Source of the DNA: Bacteroidales bacterium
GTDB lineage: Bacteria; Bacteroidota; Bacteroidia; Bacteroidales; UBA932
Length of the DNA: 64,000 nt
Direction: 5' to 3'
Assembly (NCBI GenBank): GCA_017399905.1
Contig: JAFQAR010000043.1
Coordinates: 124,001-188,000, forward strand
Shown: one piece after another, positions 20,201 to 27,072 of the stretch
Position numbering within the stretch: position 1 is the stretch's first letter
Layout: each line of letters begins with the position of its first letter
Notes under the pieces: generated by a model
What the model was told of the DNA's origin: nothing
The model's input: the letters and a program-made list of their open reading frames with translations, nothing else
The model's database searches: none
Made by a program: the position numbers and the translations under genes

Positions 20201-20207
20201 AAAATAA
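17205..20207 (+). CDS. AGE-family 2-epimerase fused to a clan GH-A glycoside hydrolase
   Basis: A 1000-residue two-enzyme protein. Signal peptide 1-20. Residues about 25-405 are an (alpha/alpha)6 barrel of the N-acylglucosamine 2-epimerase family, with motifs of the mannobiose/cellobiose 2-epimerase branch: H208/H210 in NTHIHVLEAYT, GHDIETSWL, and WWPQCETVIG. Residues about 600-1000 are a (beta/alpha)8 glycosidase resembling GH30: EFVGFGGNFR, acid/base E735 in SFNESDLG and nucleophile E830 in VGEGST, and a C-terminal beta domain. Between them lies an uncharacterised beta-rich stretch. In mannan pathways mannobiose is epimerised to mannosylglucose; doing this outside the cytoplasm on the same chain as a glycosidase is unusual. 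Substrate of the second enzyme is not certain. Confidence 0.82.
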   Translation: MKIFLYSILFLLASVSVQAAVESETDAFRGEVERNLIENILPFWLENTVDPDGGFYGVVNGDGTAVKHAERGTLMTSRILWTFSRAYREYGLDEYRKMADHAAAYLLDKCIDRKYGGVYWSLDAEGAMKDGSKQTYATAFAIYGLSEHFRATGDRNSLDAAMELYNTLESKAHDRQNKGYFETFKRDYTAGDSKGVDGRVASKTMNTHIHVLEAYTCLYLAWKDEGLKDNIAELLDVLASRLYSPENRHLILFCTADWKPMERVDSYGHDIETSWLMCEAAEAIGDEEIIARVNRQALDMVDAALAEGLDENGAMMYERSEAGLSRRLSWWPQCETVIGCINAWQLTGDRKYYDAAFRNWNFIKTHFVDNENGGWHKSIKADGTPGFEPKASTWNCPYHNSRMAFELMSRLVSPSVHTEVMAWSNITGVRLEGELIAFESTLRVGNPAGEMEVSGKEKQKRIRYSREGRCQTTVTPMHGAVITQTVTDTDHETVNLAWKVRAEETLKEGAYFCMDFSSAQYPDAVFKISGRNVTIKSSERSISLRFGRPVKAFIREENGDKVLYVTLMQSLKEGGESELSAVMKVDGVRHHETAEIWIDPSAPGREFVGFGGNFRIQNVAKDPMVIDYCLENMRVAFGRVEMPWARWDEQGNDADHIRRSAEMARRLKQIGMPVIVSCWFPPKWAGNLTTRSDGTSFAFSLKPEMKKEIFESLAGYLEFLKKDYGVEADYFSFNESDLGINVVFTPEEHREFIKEFGQYLAERNLKTLMLLGDNSDATTFDFIVPAMNDPEARRYIGAVSFHSWRGCDDETLNKWADASRQLNVPLIVGEGSTDAAAHQYPAIFNETTFALYEINLYIRLCAICQPLSILQWQLTSDYSILWGDGIYGSEGPLRPTQRFFNLKQLSMTPENAFAVPSGCEKENVNIAAFVKPSTGESAVHVVNNAASCDAVVGGLPEGTLEAVVYVTDTHKKSEARLVPVKDGKVRIHMPAESFVTILTK

Positions 20208-20216
20208 AGTCTGATT

Positions 20217-22748
20217 ATGAAGAGAACGGTTTTATTTATAGCTTTTCTGTTGTCTGTCCTTGCTGTGCATGCGCAGGAATACAGACTCAATGACTCGGGA
20301 TACTTCAATTGCGAAGGTGTCGATGCAATGGCTTTTGATGATTTCTATCCGGAGGGACATCAGGGTGGAATATCATTCATCATGAACGGAAAGCGAGTCG
20401 CCACCAACGGTGACATCCGCTTCGACGAAACCCCGGGACAATGGCAGCCGGTACCGAAGAAACTGTATAGGAACGTACAGGGCAACAAGATCGTCACAGG
20501 TCTGTGCTATCCGGACAGCAGCCGTCATGAGACAGGGTTCAATCCTATGGTATATCCGGACATAGTGCTGAATTACACAGTGACCCTGGAACCATATGAA
20601 AAAGGTTTTCTTGTAAGTGTCGATCTGGAAAAGCCTGTTCCTGAAGAACTCGTCGGCAAGGCAGGATTCAATCTCGAGTTCTTCCCGGGAGAACTTTTCG
20701 GAAAGCCTTGGATCATGGACGACAAGTCCGGAATCTATCCTCAGCAGCCGAATTCTCCTGTAATCGTCCAGGACAGTTATCTGGACCGCTCGCATGGAGA
20801 CTTCCATAACGGAAAGCGGCCTCATGCCGATATCGCTCATCTCAATGCCGAGGGCTTCAGCCCGTTCCTTGCAGACCGGATCGTAGCCGAACCATATGCT
20901 GTGGGACGTTCGTTCACATCGAGGCCGGATGACCCATACAGCAGGATAACCGTAAAGACTCTGACTTCCGATCTTAAGCTGTATGACGGAAGGATGAATC
21001 ACAACAACGGATGGTTCGTCCTCCGTTCGGAGATTCCGGCCGGTGCTACGGAAGGGGCCGTAAAATGGTATGTCGAGCCTTCGGTTGTCGAGGGATGGCT
21101 TTATGAGCCTGTTGTCCAGACATCCCAGGTCGGATATATGCCGCAGCAGCCTAAGGTGGCGGTAATAGAAACCGATAGAAGGGCGGAGGTACTTCCAACA
21201 GCGGAACTGGTGAAGTTTGTGGCAGACGGTGAAAAGGTTGTCAAGGTGATTCCGGTAGAGGAGTGGAACGGAAGTTTCCTCCGTTACAAGTATCTCAAGG
21301 CGGATTTCTCAGATGTCACTGAAAGCGGACTATACTGCGTCAGATATGGGGACAGCTCGTCTTCTGTGTTCAATATTGCAGAAGACGTCTATGACAGGGG
21401 CGTATGGCAACCGGTCGTGGAGTATTTCCTTCCTGTCCAGATGTGCCATATGAGGGTCAGCGAGAAATATCGTGTATGGCATGACGCCTGCCATATGGAT
21501 GATGCGAGGCTGGCGCCTTCAGGCAATCATATCGACGGTTATGTACAGCCGGAAGACGACATGACGCATCATGAGGCGCTTGATGTTGTGGCCGGCCTCA
21601 ATGTCGGCGGATGGCATGATGCCGGAGACTTTGACCTCAGAATCGAATCCCAGTCGGGCGAGTGCTATATCCTTTCCAAGGCATATGAAACATTCAGGCC
21701 GGAAATCGATGTGACTGCCATCGATCAGAAGGATCACGTCGTGGAAATCCATCAGCCTGACGGAAAGAACGATATCCTCCAGCAGATCGAACATGGAGCC
21801 TTGTCCGTAGTGAACGGCTATCTGGCTCTCGGACGTCTGTACAGAGGTATAATCTGCAACAACCTCCGTCAGTATGTGCTCCTTGGAGATGCGTCCGCAA
21901 TGACGGACGGCATCATGGGAAATGATGACGACAGGTGGGTGTTTACCGAAAACAATCCTGGACGCGAAATGAGCACAGCTACCAATCTGGCAGCTACGGC
22001 TCGTGTCCTGCGTGGCTTTAACGACACATTGGCGGTTCATTGCGAGAATATTGCAAAGGAGATTTTTGCCGAAGGACAGAAGGCTGCCCCTGGCGGTTTC
22101 AGAAAGATGGGAATGATCCAGACTGCAGCGGAACTCTACCAGACTACCGGCGACAGCAGTTACCTCGACTTCATCCTGGAGAACTGGGACATGTGTGTGC
22201 GCACTGTCGGGTCATGTGCATGGTATCTCGCGCCTATAGAAAAGGAAATGTCGACGCAGAGGAAGTACAGGAAACAATGCGCTGCATTCCGCGATGCGCT
22301 TGCCGGCTACAAGGCTCATCTTGATGTCCAGAGTTCCGAGACACCATACGGAGTGCCGTATCGTCCGAGCATCTGGGGTGCAGGATGGGACATACAGTCA
22401 TTCGGCTACAGACACTATTTCCTGGCGAAGAATTATCCGGACATATTTGCTCCTGACCAGGTGTTCAATGCATTGAACTTCATTCTCGGCTGTCATCCGG
22501 GTCTCAACCGTCAGTCTTTCGCAAGTGGAGTCGGTGCCCAGTCTGCGACCGTGGGCTACGGCCTGAACAGAGCCGACTGGTCATATATACCGGGAGGAGT
22601 GGTTTCAGGAACAGCTCTCATAAGGCCGGATTTTCCGGAACTTCTGGTGTTCCCGTATTTATGGCAGCAGGTTGAATATGTCCTGGGAGGCGGATCGTCC
22701 CATTATATGTTCCTCGTGCTTGCTGCGACGGACCTTCTGAATGATTGA
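20217..22748 (+). CDS. GH9-type glycoside hydrolase with N-terminal extension
   Basis: 843 residues, signal peptide 1-20 (ends AVHAQ). Residues about 20-290 are a beta-rich domain without a recognised family. A cellulase N-terminal Ig-like domain starts near QTSQVGYMPQQPKVAVIE (about 300), followed by the GH9 (alpha/alpha)6 catalytic domain with the aspartate motif GGWHDAGDFD (D468, D471) and NFILGCHPGLNRQSFASGVG. The usual GH9 general-acid Glu near the C-terminus (a DYxxNE-type motif) is not obvious here; RADWSYIPGGVV stands in that region. Likely an endo- or exo-beta-glucanase acting on glucomannan in the periplasm or at the surface. It begins 9 bp after the epimerase-glycosidase gene and ends the plus-strand operon. 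Confidence 0.85.
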   Translation: MKRTVLFIAFLLSVLAVHAQEYRLNDSGYFNCEGVDAMAFDDFYPEGHQGGISFIMNGKRVATNGDIRFDETPGQWQPVPKKLYRNVQGNKIVTGLCYPDSSRHETGFNPMVYPDIVLNYTVTLEPYEKGFLVSVDLEKPVPEELVGKAGFNLEFFPGELFGKPWIMDDKSGIYPQQPNSPVIVQDSYLDRSHGDFHNGKRPHADIAHLNAEGFSPFLADRIVAEPYAVGRSFTSRPDDPYSRITVKTLTSDLKLYDGRMNHNNGWFVLRSEIPAGATEGAVKWYVEPSVVEGWLYEPVVQTSQVGYMPQQPKVAVIETDRRAEVLPTAELVKFVADGEKVVKVIPVEEWNGSFLRYKYLKADFSDVTESGLYCVRYGDSSSSVFNIAEDVYDRGVWQPVVEYFLPVQMCHMRVSEKYRVWHDACHMDDARLAPSGNHIDGYVQPEDDMTHHEALDVVAGLNVGGWHDAGDFDLRIESQSGECYILSKAYETFRPEIDVTAIDQKDHVVEIHQPDGKNDILQQIEHGALSVVNGYLALGRLYRGIICNNLRQYVLLGDASAMTDGIMGNDDDRWVFTENNPGREMSTATNLAATARVLRGFNDTLAVHCENIAKEIFAEGQKAAPGGFRKMGMIQTAAELYQTTGDSSYLDFILENWDMCVRTVGSCAWYLAPIEKEMSTQRKYRKQCAAFRDALAGYKAHLDVQSSETPYGVPYRPSIWGAGWDIQSFGYRHYFLAKNYPDIFAPDQVFNALNFILGCHPGLNRQSFASGVGAQSATVGYGLNRADWSYIPGGVVSGTALIRPDFPELLVFPYLWQQVEYVLGGGSSHYMFLVLAATDLLND

Positions 22749-22832
22749 TTGTGTAAATATTATTGATTCTGGCAGTGATGCCAGTCGGGTTATTGAAGGG
22801 ATTTCCCATTAATGGTTGGTTAAGTTGTGAAA

Positions 22833-22864
22833 GCGGGCAGGAACATGGATGTGTTCCTGCCCGC
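22833..22864. terminator. Bidirectional hairpin between convergent genes
   Basis: GCGGGCAGGAACA and TGTTCCTGCCCGC arms (13 bp) with a 6-base loop, placed between the GH9 gene (+) and the esterase gene (-). T-runs are short on both sides, but position and strength fit a shared terminator. Confidence 0.75.
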
Positions 22865-22923
22865 AATTATATTATATGGATAAGTTTGCCTTAGAAGAGC
22901 ATAGGTGCGAAATCGCGCAGGTC

Positions 22924-23916
22924 CTAATGCCATACGTGCCAGCTGTGTCCGCCAGGAGTTTCGCTGTAATCGAATTCTATTCCGGCGTTCTTGAAACATT
23001 CCATAGTTCTCTGGCAGTTCGGATAAGCGAAATCTTCCTTGCCTCCCATGGTGAATCTCAGAACCTTGGCAGTCTTGTTCAGTTTTTCAGCAATGTTCTT
23101 CAGATGTTCTGTCTTTTTCTGGAAGTCGGCTTCGCTGCTTCTGAACCATCCCGAACTCATCACATTGATGTATCCGAACATTTCAGGATATTCGGTTATC
23201 GCGTTGAGCGTTTCGAGTCCTCCCATCGAAAGTCCGGCAATCGCAGTGTTGGCCGGTCCTTTCTTTATCTGATACTGAGCCTCGACTCTCGGCATGATGT
23301 CATTCACAAGCTCATCTACGAACAGTCTTGTGTCCATTCCTCCATGAGGCATGACGACGATCATAGGCTTGATCTTTCCTTCTGCATAAAGGTTGTCAAG
23401 AATGTCTCCGGCGCATCCTACGGATGTCCATGAAGCATCATTGTCTCCTCCTCCATGAATGAGATAGAGAACAGGGAGTTTCTTCCATGAGGCATTGCCT
23501 GCCGGCATCCATACGTGCATGCTTCTGGTCTGTCCGGTTGTGGATGAACTGTAGCTTATCTGTGACACAGGTCCGTGCAGTACATCCTTGCGCGCCCAGA
23601 ACAGGTCTTCTCCGTTTGTCATATGGGCGACAGGGGTTATTTCCGAATATAGTCTGTATCTCGGATCTATGACCTTGACTCCTTCCACTATGAACCAATA
23701 TCTGTATGCATCAGAAGATACTTTAGGAATGACTGCAGTCCATATTCCGTCGGTTCCCTTGGTGAACGCAGCCTCATACCATGAGAAATCACCTCCCAAT
23801 GAGACAGTTTCGGCTTCCGGAGCGTAGATGCGGAATGTCGCGGAGCCGTCGGCATTGTTCACGACTGAACGTAGTGTGTCGGCCGGTGAAAGTTTTCTTT
23901 GTGCCTCTGCGCTCAT
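22924..23916 (-). CDS. Esterase-D/XynZ-type carbohydrate esterase
   Basis: An alpha/beta-hydrolase with an N-terminal CBM48-like beta-sandwich (SATFRIYAPEAETVSLGGDFSW ... YRYWFIVEGVKVIDPRYR) and a catalytic domain with nucleophile S230 in AGLSMGGLE and C-terminal His in GGHSWHVWH. Related enzymes remove acetyl or feruloyl groups from hemicellulose. The first ATG gives MSAEAQRK, which is the end of a signal peptide: the frame is open upstream and reads KACRFITITLLCLSFAMSAEAQ, but no ATG, GTG or TTG starts it; the only candidate just after the preceding stop is ATT (complement of 23965-23967). So the true start is either non-canonical or lost by a small indel. Last gene of the SGNH-GH26-esterase operon. 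Confidence 0.85.
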   Translation of the reverse strand: MSAEAQRKLSPADTLRSVVNNADGSATFRIYAPEAETVSLGGDFSWYEAAFTKGTDGIWTAVIPKVSSDAYRYWFIVEGVKVIDPRYRLYSEITPVAHMTNGEDLFWARKDVLHGPVSQISYSSSTTGQTRSMHVWMPAGNASWKKLPVLYLIHGGGDNDASWTSVGCAGDILDNLYAEGKIKPMIVVMPHGGMDTRLFVDELVNDIMPRVEAQYQIKKGPANTAIAGLSMGGLETLNAITEYPEMFGYINVMSSGWFRSSEADFQKKTEHLKNIAEKLNKTAKVLRFTMGGKEDFAYPNCQRTMECFKNAGIEFDYSETPGGHSWHVWH

Positions 23917-23968
23917 CGCAAAAGACAGGCAGAGAAGCGTGATGGTGATAAATCTGCAGGCTTTAATA

Positions 23969-25084
23969 TCATTTTATGTTTTTGATGTCCTCAAGGAAAA
24001 GGTATGAATCGTGTTTCTTCATGACTCTTAGCAGGTCATTGTGGTCTGTTTTCCAGACAGGGCGGTTGCCTCTTGGCGGTATATGTCTCCATGTGAGAAC
24101 ATATGAACTCTCATATTTCGACAGGATGTCAATGAGGTCCTGGCTCAGCGGTCCACATTCGCTGAGAGCATGGAGCTTGCATTTTTCTGCGGCAAGCTTT
24201 GTCGTGAATTCCAGTGCATTCTCGACGTTCCTGTTGAACTCCGGTCCCTTGCCGTACCAGTCTATGGACAGCATGTCTATATAGTCGTCACCAGGGTAGC
24301 CTTTCATATATTCTTCGGCCGAATACACCTTGTCTGTATTGTATGCATAAAGGATATTGTGCAGGCCGCTTTTTCTCAGAAAGTCGACTGTATATCGCCA
24401 CAGGGCTGCATATTCCTCATCGTAGCATCTGCCTCGTCCCCACCAGAAGAAGGATCCCGAATGTTCGTGATAAGGCCTGAATATGAAAGGAATGAGCTTG
24501 CCGTCTTTATCTCTCAATGTGTGGAAGAATCTGGCAAGTCTGGTAAGCCATGAGTTGAACATGGCATGGTTCTCACCTCCCGGCAACACTGATTCGACTG
24601 CATTGATTCCGTCTGCAGCAAGCATGCTGACATCCCATGCGGATCCGGCACCGTTCGGCTCCTTGACTCCCGGCCACTGTGAGGATACAGGATTCACGAG
24701 ATGCCAGGAAACAGTGATTATGCCACCCTGTCCGTGAAACCATCTCAGTCTGTCTGCAATGTCTGCGAAGGCAACGGAGTCAAGGCTGAATCTGTTTCCG
24801 AGTTCCAGTTCTCCAAGTTCGAAACCCGCAACGCCCGGATAGTCTCCCGTGGCGTCCTTGGTGTCGGACCTTCCTGGCTCATTCCACCAGGTGGAACCGG
24901 TCAGGAGGTCGTCCTGATGTCCGTACATCGTGCCTTTTTCCTGAATTTTCTTAAGTCGTGAGAAAAGCTCCACGGCTTCCGGTGTCGCTTCCGGATCAGC
25001 CGGCTTCCATTCCTGTGCAGTCAACGTGACTCCACCAAGAATCAGCAAGAGTGAAATCAAGGTCTTTTTCATATCGATGTTCAT
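23969..25084 (-). CDS. GH26 endo-beta-1,4-mannanase
   Basis: 371 residues. Signal peptide in the first ~25 residues (MKKTLISLLLILGGVTLTAQ; the ORF start MNIDMKKT overlaps the upstream stop as ATGA, supporting coupling). GH26 hallmarks: GHQDDLLTG, GVAGFELGELELGN, acid/base E207 in FRPYHEHSGSFFWWG, and nucleophile E309 in ALSECGPLSQD. The enzyme cuts the mannan backbone, which defines the substrate of this PUL. Length is that of a single-domain GH26. Second gene of a minus-strand operon with SGNH esterase upstream and Esterase-D-type enzyme downstream. Confidence 0.95.
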   Translation of the reverse strand: MNIDMKKTLISLLLILGGVTLTAQEWKPADPEATPEAVELFSRLKKIQEKGTMYGHQDDLLTGSTWWNEPGRSDTKDATGDYPGVAGFELGELELGNRFSLDSVAFADIADRLRWFHGQGGIITVSWHLVNPVSSQWPGVKEPNGAGSAWDVSMLAADGINAVESVLPGGENHAMFNSWLTRLARFFHTLRDKDGKLIPFIFRPYHEHSGSFFWWGRGRCYDEEYAALWRYTVDFLRKSGLHNILYAYNTDKVYSAEEYMKGYPGDDYIDMLSIDWYGKGPEFNRNVENALEFTTKLAAEKCKLHALSECGPLSQDLIDILSKYESSYVLTWRHIPPRGNRPVWKTDHNDLLRVMKKHDSYLFLEDIKNIK

Positions 25085-25743
25085 TTAAGTGTATCAAGCA
25101 GAATCTTTTCAATGATGTCGTATCCGGCGTTTGTCAGATGTACGCCGTCATATGAATATTCTGAAGGAAGTCCGTTCTCTTCATCTTTGAGTACGGAATG
25201 GAAATCGACATAGGTGTACCTGTTCTTCTTCGCATATTCCTTCAGCATCGCATTGAGTCTGATTATCCTGTCGGCACAGTCCGTCACCTCAGGTCTCCAT
25301 CTGTATTTCTTTACAGGCAGCACAGAGCATATCACCGGCTTGATCTTGTTCGCTTTTGCGATTTCGCACATTGAGACGATGTTGCCGTAGATGTCGTCCA
25401 CCTCGATGAATCCGTTGTTTTTCGCTATGTCGTTGGTGCCGGCAAGGATGACGACGTACTTCGGATGAAGCTGGACGACATCCTTCCTCATGCGTACGAG
25501 CATGTGTGAGGTCGTCTGTCCGGATATGCCTCTGCATGCGAAATTGTTGTTGTTGAAGAAGCCCGGGTCGGCATCGTACCAGCACTGGGTGATGCTGTCT
25601 CCCATGAGTACTGCTTTAGGGCTTTCCTTCAGTTCTGCATTTGCAGAAGCATACTTTCCGAGAAATGCCCAGTCATCCTGTGCCATGGCTGGCGAAGCTG
25701 CGAATATGACTGCAGCAAGAGTGATAATCAGATAATTTTTCAT
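25081..25743 (-). CDS. SGNH/GDSL hydrolase (acetyl esterase-like)
   Basis: 220 residues from MKNYLIITLAAVIFAASPAMAQ, a clean signal peptide; the frame is open 75 bp further but that part looks non-coding. SGNH blocks: GDSIT (block I Ser), GISGQTT (block II Gly), GTNDIAKNN (block III Asn), and DGVHLTNAGY (block V Asp/His). Beside a GH26 mannanase the natural role is removal of acetyl groups from mannan. First gene of the minus-strand operon; a -7-like TAACTTTG stands on the minus strand at 25761-25768, about 18 bp upstream of the start. Confidence 0.9.
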   Translation of the reverse strand: MKNYLIITLAAVIFAASPAMAQDDWAFLGKYASANAELKESPKAVLMGDSITQCWYDADPGFFNNNNFACRGISGQTTSHMLVRMRKDVVQLHPKYVVILAGTNDIAKNNGFIEVDDIYGNIVSMCEIAKANKIKPVICSVLPVKKYRWRPEVTDCADRIIRLNAMLKEYAKKNRYTYVDFHSVLKDEENGLPSEYSYDGVHLTNAGYDIIEKILLDTLK

Positions 25744-25760
25744 AATGTTTTGGTTTTCTG

Positions 25761-25768
25761 CAAAGTTA
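25761..25768 (-). promoter_or_regulatory. Probable -7 element for the SGNH-GH26-esterase operon
   Basis: TAACTTTG on the minus strand fits TAnnTTTG; no convincing -33 TTTG is seen at the usual distance. Confidence 0.45.
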
Positions 25769-25951
25769 ATGTTCTGTATGACTTCATATGTTTCTGATTG
25801 TGTCATATGTATGCACACATTGTTACGTTAAACACTTGGGGAGCTTATTTACCGAAAAAGGAACAAGTTTTTCTTGCGGAATTGATTCATGATGCTGTCG
25901 GAAAGTGCTACTTTGCACCTAACTCGTTGATAGTCATTGTTTTAATATGAC

Positions 25952-25979
25952 AAGGGTCGGCATAATTGCCGACCCTTTT
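25952..25979. terminator. Strong hairpin, terminator-like
   Basis: AAGGGTCGGCA-TAAT-TGCCGACCCTT, perfect 11-bp arms followed by TT on the plus strand. It lies downstream of the minus-strand barrel gene (stop at 26054) in a 310-bp gap with no gene; it may end that transcript, or end an unseen plus-strand RNA. Confidence 0.65.
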
Positions 25980-26053
25980 ATGCGTATATTATTGATTTTC
26001 AGTAATTTAGCTGCTTGGTCATTTTCTGGATGCCGGGCTATGTTGTGCCGGAA

Positions 26054-26671
26054 TCAGTGTGCGAAGATGAAGCCGAAGTATATGCGCGGTCCCATCGGCC
26101 GGTTCAGACCGTCCTTGTTCACCGCGAGCAGCCAGTCCGCCTTCAGCGTCAGTCGGAGCGCCTCGCCTACGGCGTACTCCACTCCGACAAACGGGTCCAC
26201 GGCGAAGAACGGCTTCTTGTTGTAGACCGCCGAAGCCTCCGGCAGCCAGTCATGCTTGTCGCCCTCGAACATGTAGAACGCCGTCTCCATGCCGCCGCCC
26301 ACCGTAGCACCGACGTATGGATAGAATTTTCCGATCTTCCAGAACCAGTCTGCGAGGACTCCGGTCCAGAACAGCTTGTTGAAGCTTCCGCTCTGCACCT
26401 CCTTCTTCAGGCCCATGGTCGAGAAATATCCTTCGAATCCGGCGCGGAAGTGCTCCGAAAGGTGAAGCTTCGCTACTCCGCCTATGCCGAACGTGGCCCC
26501 TGAGGGCTTGAAGCCATATGGGTTGTCGCATCCGGAAAGATATCCGGTGTGCAGCATCATGCCTCCCGAGAAGCCCTTGATGACTTTACTGTCTTTCTCC
26601 GTCACCTCAGCCCCAGCTGTAAAAAGAACTGCGAACAATGCCGCAATAGTCAAGATTATCCGTGTTTTCAT
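26054..26671 (-). CDS. Outer-membrane beta-barrel protein, small
   Basis: 205 residues with signal peptide 1-21 (ALFAVLFTAGAEV). The mature sequence consists of alternating amphipathic strands (GGMMLHTGYLSG, GIGGVAKLHLSEHFRAGFEGYF, FYPYVGATVGGGMETAFYMF, FFAVDPFVGVEYAVGEALRLTLKADWLLAV) and ends IYFGFIFAH, with an aromatic near the end as in outer-membrane barrels. No specific family recognised. Monocistronic; a -7 element TATCTTTG is on the minus strand at 26680-26687, just upstream of the start. Confidence 0.75.
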   Translation of the reverse strand: MKTRIILTIAALFAVLFTAGAEVTEKDSKVIKGFSGGMMLHTGYLSGCDNPYGFKPSGATFGIGGVAKLHLSEHFRAGFEGYFSTMGLKKEVQSGSFNKLFWTGVLADWFWKIGKFYPYVGATVGGGMETAFYMFEGDKHDWLPEASAVYNKKPFFAVDPFVGVEYAVGEALRLTLKADWLLAVNKDGLNRPMGPRIYFGFIFAH

Positions 26672-26679
26672 AGTGGCTG

Positions 26680-26687
26680 CAAAGATA
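26680..26687 (-). promoter_or_regulatory. -7 element of the small barrel gene
   Basis: TATCTTTG on the minus strand, 8 bp before the ATG at 26671, matching TAnnTTTG. The transcript would have a very short leader. Confidence 0.5.
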
Positions 26688-26813
26688 GTGTAATTTTCCC
26701 GATATGCTTGACCGTCATATATGAGGGCTTTCTGTTCCTGAAAGCAAATCGGACCAATTCGTCGAACATTTTAACCTATTTGCTGAATTTTGCTTTAAGT
26801 TTTCGTTAAATGG

Positions 26814-26845
26814 TTTGGATTTTAATTTTAATTTATTACCTTTGC
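26814..26845 (+). promoter_or_regulatory. Promoter upstream of the permease gene
   Basis: TTTG (26814-26817), 20 nt, then TACCTTTG (26838-26845): a textbook Bacteroidota promoter. It is 228 bp before the permease ATG, and a terminator-like hairpin lies in between. Confidence 0.75.
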
Positions 26846-26899
26846 GAAAGACATCAGAAATTTTTTTCGTGTCTATTTGTTAAGTTCGTTTTATATACG

Positions 26900-26940
26900 G
26901 CAGGGTTCCTTGGGGAGGGGACCCTGCTATTTTTTATTTT
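26900..26940 (+). terminator. Leader terminator / attenuator
   Basis: GCAGGGTTCC and GGGGACCCTGC pair with one bulge, followed by TATTTTTTATTTTT. It lies about 50 bp after the promoter and 130 bp before the permease gene, so transcripts would either stop here as a short RNA or read through under control. Confidence 0.7.
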
Positions 26941-27072
26941 TGCAGAAAATCCGTTGAAAATGAACCGAAATTCGGCGCAGTATGAAAAAAAAGTCGTACC
27001 TTAGGCCCGATTTTAACGACCATAAACAATTATTGACGCAAAAATTAATTACTAACATAAAAAATCTTAAAC

